Shown piece by piece: positions 1 through 12,699 of a stretch of DNA of 64,000 nucleotides. The notes beneath the pieces were generated by a model. It had not been told where the DNA came from, made no database searches, and was given only the letters and a program-made list of their open reading frames with translations. A program made the translations under genes and the position numbers. Numbering within the stretch: the stretch's first letter is position 1; every line of letters starts with the position of its first letter. This DNA comes from Centrapalus pauciflorus (Eukaryota; Streptophyta; Magnoliopsida; Asterales; Asteraceae): positions 1-64,000 of the forward strand of contig JAANYP010004811.1 in NCBI GenBank assembly GCA_020465985.1, in the 5' to 3' direction.

Positions 1-45
1 CGTCTCTAACTCGCAGCTGATGATACTCGGAACGCAGATCAATCT

Positions 46-2340
46 TCAAAAAATAGCTAGCCCCCTGAAGCTGATCAAAAGATCATCAATCCTCGGCAAG
101 GGATAACGGTTCCTCACCGTTACCCTATTAAGCTCTCGATAATCTATACACATGCGCATTGTCCCGTCCTTCTTCACGAATAATACGGGGGCTCCCCACG
201 GAGAAGAACTGGGGCGAATGAATCCTCGATCCAACAGATCCTGCAGCTGCGTCATCATCTCGCACATCTTGGTAGGAGCTAACCGATACGGCGTGCGCGC
301 AATAGGAACGGCCCCGGGAACTAGGTCGATCCTAAACTCAACCTGTCGGTCAGGCGGCAGACCCGGCAACTCATCGGGAAATACGTCGGGGAAATCTCTA
401 ACCACCGGCACATCACTGACCTCTCTCTTCTCCTTCTTCGCATCTACCACGTAAGCTAAATAAGTGGCACATCCCTTCGCCACATACTTCTGCGCCTGCG
501 TCATCGACACTATGCTCATCTCTCCTCTGCGCCTCTCACCATACACCACCACTGACTCTGACTCAGAAACAGGGATACGAATCATCTTCTTAGAACAGAA
601 GATATCTGTCTGACGCGCTGTCAGCCAATCCATGCCCACAATGGCATCGAAACTACTAATCTCCATAGGCATCAAGTCTATGGAAAATCGGTGACCGTCT
701 ATCTCTAACACACAATCTCTATAGACACGGCTCACTGACACAATACTACCATCAACACGCTCAACAATAACAGACACAGATAACTCAGATGAAGGCATAG
801 AAAAATAATCACAGAAGGAGGCAGATACATACGAACGATCAGATCCCGAATCAAATAAAATAAAGGCACGTAGTCCGTAAAGGATAAACGTACCAGATAC
901 AACATCAGGCGACTCACGCGCCTCCTCCGCAGTAGCCTGGAAGACCCTACCACGAGCCCTCAGTGCTCCCCCTCCCCGAGGTGCCGACGATGACCCTGAC
1001 GGTCCAGCTCCACTCGAACTCGATCCGGGAAATCCCGCTCCAGGATTCGGACAATCCCGAGACATATGGCCTGGCTTCCCACATCGGAAGCACAGAGACT
1101 CGTGCGAAGTACACGCGACAGCAGTGTGACCAAACTGGCCACAGCGGAAACAGCGAAGATGCTCGGGGGCGCACAGCCCTGCATGGCGGTGATGACAGCG
1201 CTGACAATCTCTCTCCACCGATGCCGAACTCTCAACTCGGCTCCCAGAATCCCGAGATCCCCTCCCAACACTCCCCTGACTCTGACTCTGCCCCTGCCTC
1301 TGACCCTGACCTCGCTGTCTCTGGCCCTGCTGTCTCTGCCCACCCTGACTCTGTCCGTGACCCTGGCCAACCCCCGACTGCCTGTCATCTCGACCCTGAT
1401 CATGCCGAGCCCCTGAAGTCTGTCCCTGCTGCTCGGAATACCCGCCCTGACGACCCTCTCTATAAAACCTCGAAGACCCAGAACTCTGGCCCTGACCCGA
1501 TGGCTCAATGCGCTGTCTTTGAGAAGCTGACTGCTCCCGCTGTCTCTCAATCTCCCGCTCTCGGCGGCGGGCATACTTCATCGCTGATGAAAAGGCGGGG
1601 TCACGTAATATCCCCACAAACTCTCTAATGTCCGGCCTCAATCCCTCAATAAACATATTTACCTTTCGGTCCTCTGTGGCTACCTGATGCGGCGCAAACT
1701 GAGCTCTGTCATTAAAGATGTCGATATACTCCTGAACAGATCTGGATCCCTGCTGTAGATGGATAAACTCTCGCTCTAGCTCTCTCCTCGTGTCCAGCGG
1801 ACAGTACTGCAGCTCAAACTCTGTACAGAACTCCTCACACGACATCAAGTAGGCCTCGTCGACTCCCCGAGCACTGACAACTGAACTCCACCATCTCAAC
1901 GCTCCTCCCTTCAGAAGGTAGGAGGCATAACTCACTCTATCCGCTCGATCAACATGGGCTATACGAAATGCAGCCTCGACCTCTCGCAACCAGTCCAGTG
2001 CCTTCGAGGCACCAACTCCACCGAAGAACTCCGAAGGGCGACCCGTCATAAAGTCCTTAAAGGACCCTCGCGATGGCTGGCTAGAAGAAGCACCAGCCCC
2101 AGAACTCTGCTCTCCCTCGGGCGGAGGCACCGCACCTCGACCCCTACCCGCACCCTGAACAGGAAAACGTTCATCTAGGATCTGACCTATCACAACATAT
2201 AAGTCAGACCTACGTACAGGCTCATCATCCCTATGATCCTCCCCCTGAGGCCCGCTGCCCTGACGGTCCATAATAACCTGCACAATAAGATAATAACACG
2301 AATTAACTCTACGAGACTCTACACACTGCTCGTTTATCAC
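46..2340 (-). pseudogene. gypsy gag-protease-RT polyprotein, N-terminal 764 codons, then frameshift
   Basis: The frame is open from 2340 to a stop at 46. The natural start may be the Met at codon 24 (2271). The order is: a gag core (about residues 93-250, with the RWW block typical of retrotransposon gag), an Arg/Gln/Gly-rich linker, a CX2CX3HX3C cluster and two canonical knuckles (CFRCGQFGHTAVAC and CFRCGKPGHMSRDC), a retropepsin-type site with an intact DSG (FDSGSDRSYVS), then the RT fingers (PYRLAP, SSPWGAPVLFVKKDG, CIDYRELN). The frame collapses at the IDDL motif near residue 755. There the T-run just after the IDDL codons is one base short, and downstream codons in another frame still spell RT (KIDLRS, YHQL). 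Gag packages RNA, PR processes the polyprotein and RT copies it. Without correction RT would not be made. Confidence 0.88.
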
Positions 2341-2426
2341 CTAATATTCTACTTCGGATTACAATCCAAGGATCTAGACTCCATGGTTTAAGCTTAAGCA
2401 TCCACTAGATACTTAATCTCTTAAAC

Positions 2427-2443
2427 CTAGGCTCTGATACCAA
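2427..2443 (-). other. Primer-binding site (initiator Met tRNA) of the left gypsy element
   Basis: On the minus strand this reads TTGGTATCAGAGCCTAG, the usual plant complement to the 3' end of initiator Met tRNA. It lies a few bases inside the LTR end at 2447, which fixes element orientation and the LTR boundary. Confidence 0.9.
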
Positions 2444-3400
2444 GCTTGTAACACCCTCGAACTAATCAACAATGCCACATAATTACCACGTCAGCAACGA
2501 TATAATATAATAATCCCTACGCTATTCCCAAGATACATACACGAGAACCCGATAATTTTAAACTTTAATTATACAGTAACAGTCACGGAAATCTCTGAAT
2601 ATTACACAATCTATCCGAAGTATATAAACAGTCCGCAAAATGTAACTACCTCTACGCGGGTAGCTAACTCCTCAATCACAGAATGTAAACCTACTTTGGT
2701 GCAGCAGGCCTACTAGCAGTCCGGTCACCTGGATTATACACAACAACACACACTGGGTCAGCTAACGCTGGTGAGAATGCAAGGGTTAGTGTACGATTAT
2801 AAAGCTCAGAAAATGATTAACTCAATAATAAAACGTTCAGCATTCTCTACTGAACAAGTATATGAGATCCCACAAGGTAGCTCAATAGGTACTCAACTCG
2901 TGTGGATAAATCCACGTACCCAAATCCCTAGACCGCACAAAGCAGTCATCAGGAACTCAAAAGGGAATTGGGAGCGACCCAACCCCTGCCCAGCCGTACG
3001 GTTTAATATCTCAACAGCTCAAGTGTCCCAAATCTCATATTTAAAATAAAGTTCACAATAGCTCAGTAATACATGCATGATAGTATCTCAATAAAAACTC
3101 GTAAGAAAACTCATGATATCTCATAAGAAAAGCTCGATAAAAGATCATGCAAGTATTAGTAAATAATCGTACAAGTATCTCAACAAAAACATGCAAACTC
3201 ACCTGCTCAGCTAGCTACACTAAGTCTCGGTTCCCTGCCCTTTCCCTACCCTGTCAACACGAGACCCTGAAAACACAATAACACAATCTCAATATCACAA
3301 ACTCAGCCCAACAACTCTATACACAATTCTCGACAACTCTCGAGACCCTAAGGACCCAAATACACGACTCACAGAACCCGAAAACCCGACCCGAAACCCT

Positions 3401-3580
3401 AGCCGCATCGCGGCCGAACTCAACCAATCGCGGCCGCACTGACCCTATCGCGGTCGCGGCCGCGCTGACCTCAAACTCGGCCGAGCTCACATCGCGGTCC
3501 GAGCTCGGGCTCAAACCGCCTGCGATCATCTCAAGAACATCGCGGCCCGCGATCAAGGGATCGCGGTCGCGCTCACGGAC
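3401..3580. repeat. CpG-rich degenerate repeat of ATCGCGG/GCGGCCGC words inside the LTR
   Basis: About eight imperfect, irregularly spaced copies of (A)TCGCGGCC/TCGCGGTC occur in ~180 bp, in a window that is otherwise strongly AT-rich. Many are self-complementary (GCGGCCGC). They lie downstream of the LTR TATA box in the transcribed part of the LTR. The role is unknown. Confidence 0.7.
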
Positions 3581-3923
3581 GAACAGCAGCATACTTGCTC
3601 TGTTTTTCACAGACCAGGGATTTAATCCCCAAACTCGATTCTGCTCAATTTTAACCACGAACTCAAGCTCGAATTTACTCAGAAACATTATTAGACCCAA
3701 TTCAACTGCTTTTCACAATTACTAACATCAAATCCCAAGAATTGGAGCTCAAAATTTACCTCAATATGGTTTCAAACTCTTAAGGGAAGAAGAAGAAGAT
3801 CAAGCACCCAATTCACAACTGAAGCTTTGATTCCTTGCTGCTGGAGCTGGATATCACACACAACACACTAAGTTTCTGATTTAGGGAAATAAGGAATGAA
3901 AGCAAGCTCCCAAGAAGGTGACG

Positions 3924-3931
3924 TATATATA
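3924..3931 (-). promoter_or_regulatory. Probable LTR TATA box
   Basis: TATATATA inside the palindrome ACGTATATATACGT. On the minus strand it would place transcription start roughly 30 bp towards lower coordinates, inside the LTR and upstream of the PBS, as expected for U3/R. Confidence 0.5.
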
Positions 3932-4068
3932 CGTTTTCGGTTTAACCCGGTCCGATACCCAAAAATCCGATCCCGATACCCCAAAATACAATTTTATATC
4001 TCCGGGTCCCAAATTAAATAATTAATCCAATGAAATAATTCCACGTACCTACCTCAAAATCGGGATGT

Positions 4069-4072
<4 letters not shown>

Positions 4073-4158
<86 letters not shown>
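4073..4158. repeat. (TA)n microsatellite, about 86 bp
   Basis: Uninterrupted TA dinucleotides between the gypsy LTR end and the first MITE. Both neighbours appear to have used it as target. Confidence 0.95.
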
Positions 4159-5045
<887 letters not shown>

Positions 5046-5049
5046 ATAT

Positions 5050-5418
5050 GGTTCGAGAGAGTACCAATCTTATGCAGCGCACCAGAAGGTACCGCCTTCA
5101 AAAAAAAAAAATTTTAAATTTTTTTCATAAACATGTTTTTATTAACATTATGAAGATCGTATGTAAATTTCACATACATTCACATCTCCTAGCTCCTAAA
5201 AAATGATGTGAACACACACTTATATAATTTGAATATATGTGAACGCACATTTATGTGATTCGTGTTTTCATGCACTTAGAGTGTTCGGATTTGCGTGAAA
5301 TTTACATATGATCTGTGTAATTTTAATTAAAACATGTTTGTGAAAAAAATTTCAAAAAAAATTAATTTTACGAGTAGTACCTTCGGGTGCGCTGTGAAAT
5401 AGGTGGTACTCACTTGAA

Positions 5419-5420
<2 letters not shown>
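5050..5420. mobile_element. MITE B, TA-microsatellite-flanked, ~371 bp
   Basis: The left end reads GGTTCGAGAGAGTACCA. The reverse complement of the right end reads GGTTCAAGTGAGTACCA, and the match continues to CAGCGCACC and GAAGGTAC, giving ~45 bp of imperfect inverted repeat. Internal sequence is AT-rich with long A and T runs near the ends and no coding potential. (TA)n abuts on both sides. Confidence 0.75.

Positions 5421-5500
<80 letters not shown>
5421..5500. repeat. (TA)n microsatellite, 80 bp
   Basis: Separates MITE B from MITE C. Confidence 0.95.
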
Positions 5501-5503
<3 letters not shown>

Positions 5504-5775
5504 GTGGGTTCAATGGAGAACCTTAGGCATCGAAGAACCTTGGAGAATCACAATGCATCGCTAGAAAAACTGAAATGCATCACGTAGAAATCGATGCATC
5601 ACGCGGGAATTTGATACATCAAGTGGAAATAATGTAAAAATCGATGCATCACTCGAAAATTTGATGCATCACGTGAAAATAATGATGCATTATGGGGGAA
5701 TTGTGATGCATTTGTGGTGGTGCATGGAGGTTCTTCAAGGTTCTTCGATGCATGGAGGTTCTCCATTGAACCCAC

Positions 5776-5778
<3 letters not shown>
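5501..5778. mobile_element. MITE C, TA-microsatellite-flanked, 278 bp
   Basis: The left end contains GGTGGGTTCAATGGAGAACC, and the same 20 bases appear in reverse complement at the right end. The match continues with ATGCATCGAAGAACCTTG to ~40 bp. The interior carries about eight GATGCATCAC-like words, mostly 20-30 bp apart. There is no ORF outside frames that run through the flanking TA repeats. Confidence 0.8.

Positions 5779-5852
<74 letters not shown>
5779..5852. repeat. (TA)n microsatellite, about 74 bp
   Basis: Separates MITE C from a sequence with a similar left-end signature. Confidence 0.95.
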
Positions 5853-5856
<4 letters not shown>

Positions 5857-6669
5857 CAGGTTCTATGGGGCACCTGTATGCATTGTGCACTTTGGGAACC
5901 TGTATGCACCGTTAGATCTTGAATTTTAATGGTTCAGATTGTAGTGGCAAAAGGGTAATTAACTTGAAAATGGGTGCACGGTTGCATAACTTCTCGCGTG
6001 CGGAAGGGAAAAATCGGAAGATGCTAGCTTGAATTCAGAAAATATTCTCCTCTCCCCCACATCAGTCCTGCGATTTTAGCCATTTTCCATACTTGCTCTC
6101 TGCTCCAGATTTCACTCAATATCCCTTAATCCATCTACATCCCGAGAATCGCTCGTGCATAATCAAGTAGATTAATTTTTGCTCTTCAAGTACACAAATA
6201 AAATGCATACGGTTCAAGGGTTTTCGAAGAAAAGGGGAAAAGTCACTGCACTGGTCCAAGCACTTTTTTTTTCTCCTTTGCTACTTCGATTATCTTGGTA
6301 AATGGAAGTGAATGTTGCATATTTCATGTTTATAGAAGTGTTTGTTTTACTATGTGATTCCGTATTTCATATTTGGGGGTTTTTTTTATGCCCTACTTAT
6401 CTTTGTCTTCATTAGTAAGTTGATTAACCTATTCGAATGATGCATGTTTTTATGAAGCTACCGTATGCATTTGCTTTGAAGTTCATTGTGCATCGAGTTC
6501 GGGACTTAGCGGTCGTAGGTTGTTTGTACTTCACAAATGCATACTTGTGAAGGTTTTAACTCCAAGGTTTTAAGCAAATCCTAGTTTGGGGATGCATAAT
6601 GCATGTAGATTATGTGTAGGATTTTTTTTTTTTTTTTTAATTGTGCATGTAGAAAAACGTATGCATCCA
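5853..6669. other. One-ended MITE-like sequence rich in ATGCAT
   Basis: It begins directly after (TA)n with GGGTCAGGTTCTATGGGGCA, the same style as the MITE ends to its left, but I could not find the matching inverted end. ATGCAT and TGCAT words recur across it (for example 5878, 6203, 6442, 6467, 6592). Poly-T runs occur at 6267 and 6630. No coding region is supported. Confidence 0.4.
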
Positions 6670-7040
<371 letters not shown>

Positions 7041-7615
7041 ATTGTTTAAACTTCCAATTATGCCCTTATTGCATCCTTATTTAATATATTATATATATAT
7101 ATATATATAGACACACACATTTATCATATCCTATTACGCAATGTCATTTACTCACGTTTCAGTTGGTTGTTTTGTTTTTGTTTTTGTTTTTGTTTTTTTT
7201 TTTTTGCATTCACCCACGTTACATGTTCAAGTTGGTTTTTTCTTTTTTCTTTTTTTTAAATTATAAATTTAATTTTTTCATAACACACCATTATCTTAGT
7301 GTTATTTTTTATTTAGCCATTTTAATTTAGTAAAGTTTGTTTTAGCATTTATTATTACAACATTTTTTTAGTTACTTAAAATTATGATTTTAGTTATACT
7401 TATGTTTGGAGTTGTCTTTTGAAACTATTATATTATGTTTAATTGTATGAAAAAAAGCTTTATTATTCAAATGCACAATAAATAATTTTAATGAATTTGT
7501 TTTATAAAAAAATGAAAATATTTAATATTTAGATTTTTTTTATTAAATATGATCATGTATAACATTGAACATTATTATTACAACGTCGACAAACTTTAAT
7601 CGATGCATTAGAGAC
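7041..7615. other. AT-rich non-coding DNA
   Basis: Short (TA)n at 7090-7108, T-rich stretches at 7165-7260, otherwise unique-looking AT-rich sequence. No gene, inverted repeat pair or recognisable element was seen. Confidence 0.6.
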
Positions 7616-7623
7616 ATTACCGT

Positions 7624-8288
7624 TAGGGGTGAGCAAAAACCGAACCGGAAACCCAAAAAACTGAAAAAACCAAAACGAAAAAATCGAAAAACCAGGAAAC
7701 CGAAAATTTCCTACTCCTATATTACAGGATGCATTTTTCAATTATATATGTAATTGATATTTATGATGTTAAAATACTAATTAATCGATATTGTTAATAG
7801 TTATGCTTATTTTAATTATATGTGAAGTAGAGAATGCTAATTAATTGGTATAAACATTATTATTATATTTCTACATGATGAAATTACTTAAATTATTTCA
7901 AAGCGTAAGTTGGTAATTTTAATAAATTAAAATATCAAACTAACTAAAATAATATTTAATATCCATTTTTATTAAATCAAAGTATCAAACTAACACATAG
8001 GTCGATTAAAAATCCAAACGTAAGCAATTATGTTTTAATGATTTATCAAATAGTGTTAACTTTAGTAAAGAAAAGGATGAGTTTAGTAAACAAAAACTCA
8101 ATTTTAGTAAAAGAAAATGTCTAAGATTTTTCGGGTTTAAACACAAAAACCAAAAACCCACGAGTGTAAACCGAAAAACCCATAATCTAAACCGGAAAAA
8201 ACCGAAATCGAACGGATTCTCCATTTCAAAAACCGGAATTTTCGGTTTCGGCCAAAATTCGAACCGAACCGCTCCATGCTCACCCCTA
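7624..8288. mobile_element. Non-autonomous hAT-type element, 665 bp, with 8-bp TSD
   Basis: The ends are TAGGGGTGAGC and its exact reverse complement GCTCACCCCTA, followed inward by CGGTTCGG/ACCGAACC-type words. The flanks carry a perfect 8-bp duplication ATTACCGT at 7616-7623 and 8289-8296. TAGGGGTG-type ends with 8-bp duplications are characteristic of plant hAT MITEs. The interior has no transposase, and both subterminal regions consist of A-rich repeats with CCGAAA and ACCGG words. Confidence 0.9.
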
Positions 8289-8296
8289 ATTACCGT

Positions 8297-9339
8297 TATA
8301 AATTTATTTGATTTGATCGTAAAACCAACAAATTAAATTAACGATTAGACTAACTCAATGTCAAATTTATGGTTATGAATAATTAATTAATTATGGTTCT
8401 GATCCGATTTAATAAGACATTACCAACTAACAGAATCATTTGTCTTGCTTCTTGAAGCTATATCAGCTTTCCAATTTTCACTATTCGATCCTGGTTCAGT
8501 TGTGTTTCGTTATTTGAATTGTTTGAAAGATATTTTTATTCATTTGTTTTTATATATATATTTGTAATTAATATTTTATACCCCGCAGCAACGCGTGGGT
8601 GATACACTCGTTAGGTTTATAGAAGGGTTATAAGAAATTGATGGTTGTTGGGCTTGGTCCAAACAAAGAGGGGTTGACTACTTTTGTCTTCTTCGGTTTT
8701 CTTTTCCGGCAGCAACAAAAGCAAAATGGTTGGTTTCTTTTTTTGGTCATTGTGGATTGATTAAAGAGTTGGATTTAATTTTTTGGGTTAGAAATTTATT
8801 GTACCAACCGATTTGGGTTTGATGCCCAACTGATTTCATTTATTTCTGGGCTTAAACAATTTAATTGGGTTGCAACTTTTTAATTAAATTGTTGGTCTGT
8901 CAATCAAAATAGAGATTGGACTTAAACATTTAATTCAAATTATAAATTTAGTAGGTGACTATAATTTATTAAGAAGACTAAATATTAAATTTATAAAATT
9001 CAAGTTGATTAATGAAATTAAATAACTAAGTCTTTGGGTTAAAATGTTAAAAGGGGTTGTGAGGCCTTATGGTCGACATATTCTTAGGAAAAAAAGGGAC
9101 AAATATTATAATCAAATTAATCAATTTTGTCGCTATAGGTTCGAGAGCTATAATTATTGGCTAAATAACCTAAAACTTCAAATTCAAATAATTTTTAATG
9201 GTTTTGGCACATAATTATTCATTTATCGTCTTAGTCCTGAACTTTGAAATATTAGACCAATAGAGGATTTTAGTTTTAGATGAAAAAATAGTGACAATTA
9301 AGCAATGTACTTTTGTTATTAGGACGTTAGTTGAGTGTG
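8297..9339. other. AT-rich non-coding DNA with a Helitron-like hairpin
   Basis: Around 8582-8600 the sequence CCCGCAGCAACGCGTGGG can form a short GC-rich hairpin, like those just upstream of plant Helitron 3' ends. The expected CTAG terminus is not clear (CTCGTTAG follows) and no 5' end was identified. The rest is AT-rich without ORFs or repeats that I recognise. Confidence 0.3.
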
Positions 9340-9529
9340 ACAGACTTTGATACTTCGGTTGGGTGGGATTCTTCACTAGTGCTTCGAAGGTACAATTTTG
9401 GTATCACTGTGAGTAATAGATTTATCTACATGATTAGTTATATGTGTTTATACATATTTGTTATATTTGATTGATTTGTATCACCCTGCCCCATGAAATT
9501 ATAAATTACATGATTATGATTCACTCTTG

Positions 9530-9564
<35 letters not shown>

Positions 9565-10080
9565 CAAATATACATATTCTGCTGCTCGGTTCATTAGGTC
9601 CTAAGTTGTTCGGTTAAATCGGCGCCAGCTCGGATGAGGGGCGTGTACTGTTTAATCAACATCAACTAGGATGAGGGGTGCGGTGTCAGCTCGGATGAGG
9701 GGTATGTAGGAAATTATTGAACTTCATTTCTTCAATTCTATTCATGCATATTTACATATGTACTTTTATGCTTTTAAATCTTGTTACTTTCTGCGCGATG
9801 ACTTACTCCGGTTGTGGAGACTCCATATTTCAGGTGGAGCAGATAAGGGTAAGGCTCCGTTTTGAGGCCGTGACATTTGTTGACCGAGACATTATCAATT
9901 TTTTCTTGACTTTTGAGGGTCGGGTAGAACCCTAGAAGCATGAGCATGTAAACTTAAACTTATTTAGCGTGCTCTAATTGATGTAATGTTGAAAATTTTT
10001 AATTATCCAGTATTTTTAAGGTATTTTACATGTAAATAGTGGAAATTTAGTTTTTAAATTATTTGGTCCTTTCACTGTAG
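9340..10080 (+). other. Probable degraded LTR remnant
   Basis: Three GCTCGGATGAGGGG-like repeats occur between 9627 and 9705. A segment near 9795-9860 resembles the style of gypsy LTR interiors, but no TG/CA boundaries, PBS or target duplication were found. A small (TA)n lies at 9530-9554. A 72-codon frame at 9717-9935 has no recognisable domain and is not called as a gene. Confidence 0.3.
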
Positions 10081-10204
10081 CTTCGAGCTAGAACTGTGAG
10101 ATGAAGCTTCTGATAGTTGGATCTTTTGGGAGTTGTGATTTTTTAAAAGAGCTAGAGCTTTTTTGTTTTTATTAGGTGGGAGAGATCTTTGATCAAACCT
10201 ATTG

Positions 10205-10414
10205 GATACACTTAGGGGAGATTGTTGGGCTGTATAATACCTCAATCAGACCTTGTGATGATTTGAAATACTAAGTCTAAGTATGTTTTACACTGTTACA
10301 TAAGTTGTAACCTGACAGTATGTTAAAACTGTCCTCATCAGTTGAACATGTTTGATAGTTTATGTCTAAGCTGTTCATGTTTTACATATAATTGTAGACT
10401 GTGTGTCTTAAGCT
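10205..10414 (+). repeat. Polypurine-tract-like AGGGGAGA and possible truncated copia LTR start
   Basis: TTAGGGGAGAT is followed directly by TGTTGGGC, the same junction pattern as the 3' PPT/LTR boundary of Copia-2 (AGGGGGAGAT then TGTTAGAT). This may be the start of an LTR truncated before Copia-1 coding begins at 10415. The other LTR end was not found. Confidence 0.35.
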
Positions 10415-12142
10415 ATGGCTTGCTCATTCAAACCTCACAAGACTCACAAAGAGGATGGTTATAGGGTTAAGTACCTTATAGCCATGACTAAGTTAAAGAA
10501 ACTGGAAGACTATGTGGCTTTCATCAAGATGAAGGGATTAACGGCTGAAACATGTGATTGGGAAGAGTCTAGATCATCATCTGATGAAGAGGACAACTGA
10601 TTTGTGTCCAATAATGAAGCTCCTTCACCTAGCAGCTTAAAATAGGACATTGCAGAAGCTGGGGCCCTAAGCTCTCTTGAGAAATGGAATCCTACCTTGA
10701 TATACAAGGTACAAAACTTTAAGTATTACAATCTTGATGAAAAATATAAAAATGTTTGATTATCTGCTAATTGATCTCAAAGCTGTTGTTGAAAAACAGA
10801 ATACTTTAAACTTTCAAAATTTTAAACTAAAAGGTTAACTTGAATCAAAATCTAACGAAGTAGACAGTTTTCATCAGAAGTTGAAAACTGAACTTGATGA
10901 ACTAAAACACATCAACTCTGTTTTTGTTATAAGAGAAAAGAAAATCAACCTTAAAGTATTCTAAACTCTAAAGAAATGTAAACTCTTTGTGCTTTTCTTC
11001 TAAAAGGGTTACTCAGTGTTTTAATGAGCAAAATCCTACTCAATTAAGTACAAGCAATTCTTAGAGGTGACATTGATACAACAACTTCAATAGTTGAGAT
11101 CAACAATCTAGAATCTAATTTTTCCACACTTGGTGAGCTTCCAAGTACATTTATTCAAAATATTAGTGGGAAAATGATTCCAATAAATAGGTTTGTCAGG
11201 CCTCAAAACACTGCCAGTTCATGTGAGGGTGTTGTGAAACATAATGTTGAGATATGTTTACCATCAAGCTCCACTGCTGTGTGCTTACCACTCCCACATG
11301 AACAGGTTTGTGGTAATAGTGTCAAGCCTGTTGTCAAGGCTGTTAATCCTATTGGAAAAACATGTTCTGAAGCTAACACTAATGGCAAAACATTAGAATA
11401 ACCTTTTAATGCTAAATACTTTGAAAATAAGTTTTCTGAAAGAATACAACTTGCCTCTAACAAAGGTAAGTCCCATGTTACAGGCAAAGCTGTTATGGTT
11501 CCAAATAATTGTTAAAACATAGTGCTAAGTTGGTTTTTAATGAAAGTAGGTCTTTTATGAAAACCAAACAAAATGATTCTGCAACTAGTAGTGTGCATGG
11601 ATCATCAAATCTCAGTAAAGGCAAAGACTAAGCCATTGCCAAACTGAGAAATTTGGAAATAAGTTTTCCAAAAATATAGATAGACAGAAATTTGTAACAC
11701 TTCCTATTTTTGACCTCTGTCGACCCGAAAAGGGAAAAAAGAGTCTTTCTAAAAATAATATTTCTGGAGATGTGTCCTCAAATGAAACATGCTCAATGAC
11801 TAACAAATACAAGTTTAACAGTATTCTTGAGTAGTTTAGGAACAAATATTTCCACAAAGGTATTAGTCTCTTTCAAACAATGCAACAATTTTCAAATCTT
11901 GTTAACAAGACTAATACTTAAACTCTAGAAAGTGTTTCTGGAAGTTTTTCTTCCAAAAGACCTAAAACGAGGAAATGTTATATGTGTGGAAGGAAAACTC
12001 ACATCGCCAAGGATTGTCCTAAAACAATGGGCATTAGGCCTATTGATGTTGTTGAATCTAATACTGTTAAACCAAGCAGTGTTGCAAGTAAAAATGTCAC
12101 TGAAGAAAGTGTAAAAAATGATATTGTACTATCTAAAAACTA
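10415..12142 (+). pseudogene. Copia-1 gag C-terminal/linker remnant with CCHC knuckle
   Basis: An acidic Ser/Glu/Asp stretch (about residues 50-60 of the frame at 10415-10600) resembles the post-gag linker of copia elements. Further short frames follow (11174-11401). A canonical CX2CX4HX4C knuckle, CYMCGRKTHIAKDC, is encoded at 11976-12017. The N-terminal gag core is missing, so the 5' part is deleted or too diverged. Multiple stops break the frame. Confidence 0.65.
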
Positions 12143-12649
12143 ATGTTTCCATTTGTCACTTTGTGTGTTATGCAACCAAATCAAATTTTGTATTTGGACA
12201 GTGGTTGTTCTGGCCACATGACAGGTTGCAAAGATCTGCTAAGTGACCTTAAGCCTGAACAAGGCCCAAAAGTCAATTTTGGTTACAATGTCCAAGGATC
12301 CACAGAAGGGTATGGTACTCTTCAAGCTGGTAATGCAATTTTCACAAGGTAACCTATGTGTCTAGGCTAAAACACAATATTGTTAGCATAAGTTAACTGT
12401 GTACGTGATGCTGGGTACAAGGTTAACTTTGATGAGCACCTTGGGTACATATTGGATCCTCAAGGCAAAGTTGTGTTGTGTGCACAAAGAAAGAAAGGTG
12501 TATACATTGTAGACATGGGATTTGTTGATCAATCAACAAACACTTGTTTTCTCTCCAAGACAAATGCAGATCTTAATTGGTTATGGCACAAGAGGCTCTC
12601 AAACCTGAACTTCAAGAATATCAACAACCTTTGTAAGAAAGAGTTTTAA
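12143..12649 (+). pseudogene. Copia-1 protease and pre-integrase region
   Basis: The frame at 12143 encodes the copia aspartic protease site DSGCSGHMTG (12194-12223). After stops near 12352-12450 the frame at 12452 contains the GAG-pre-integrase signature around LNWLWHKRLSNLNFKNINNL. Protease would cleave the Gag-Pol polyprotein. The catalytic DSG is intact but the chain is broken by stops. Confidence 0.8.
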
Positions 12650-12699
12650 AATGTTTGCCTTCTATGACCTTTGTTAACGATGAACTCTTTATGAGAAGG

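Larger units (their letters stand above)
1..4072 (-). mobile_element. Ty3/gypsy LTR retrotransposon, Tekay/Del-like, 5' part only
   Basis: The element is read right to left: 5' LTR (2447-4072), primer-binding site (2427-2443), then gag, protease and the start of reverse transcriptase down to the window edge. The remaining pol and the 3' LTR lie outside. The LTR termini are a perfect 7-bp inverted repeat (TGTAACA/TGTTACA), and the element abuts a long (TA)n tract on the right, so it inserted in or next to a microsatellite. The order gag-PR-RT with canonical CCHC knuckles is that of plant Ty3/gypsy. Tekay-type chromovirus is my inference from gag style and LTR ends; the diagnostic chromodomain would be outside the window. 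Confidence 0.9.
2447..4072 (-). repeat. 5' LTR of the left gypsy element (1626 bp)
   Basis: The LTR is bounded by TGTAACA at 2447 and TGTTACA ending at 4072, next to the PBS on one side and (TA)n on the other. It holds an AT-rich half and a GC-rich block (3401-3580). A palindromic TATA box lies at 3924-3931 on the minus strand. Small ORFs inside it show no recognisable domain and are not called. Confidence 0.9.

Noticed and set aside
963..1628. 221-codon plus-strand frame and several others opposite the left gypsy gag
   Set aside because: Antisense shadows of a GC-rich, Arg/Gln/Gly-rich gag linker; no domain and no independent signal.
3317..3700. 127-codon minus-strand frame within the gypsy LTR
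   Set aside because: Lies wholly in an LTR and reads through the TCGCGG repeat block; no recognisable protein pattern.
5387..5929. Open frames encoding long Ile-Tyr repeats
   Set aside because: They are translations of (TA)n microsatellites, not genes; the same applies to 6734-6931.
8582..8615. Helitron 3' terminus
   Set aside because: The hairpin is suggestive, but the CTRR end is imperfect and no TC 5' end or AT target pair was found; kept only as a note.
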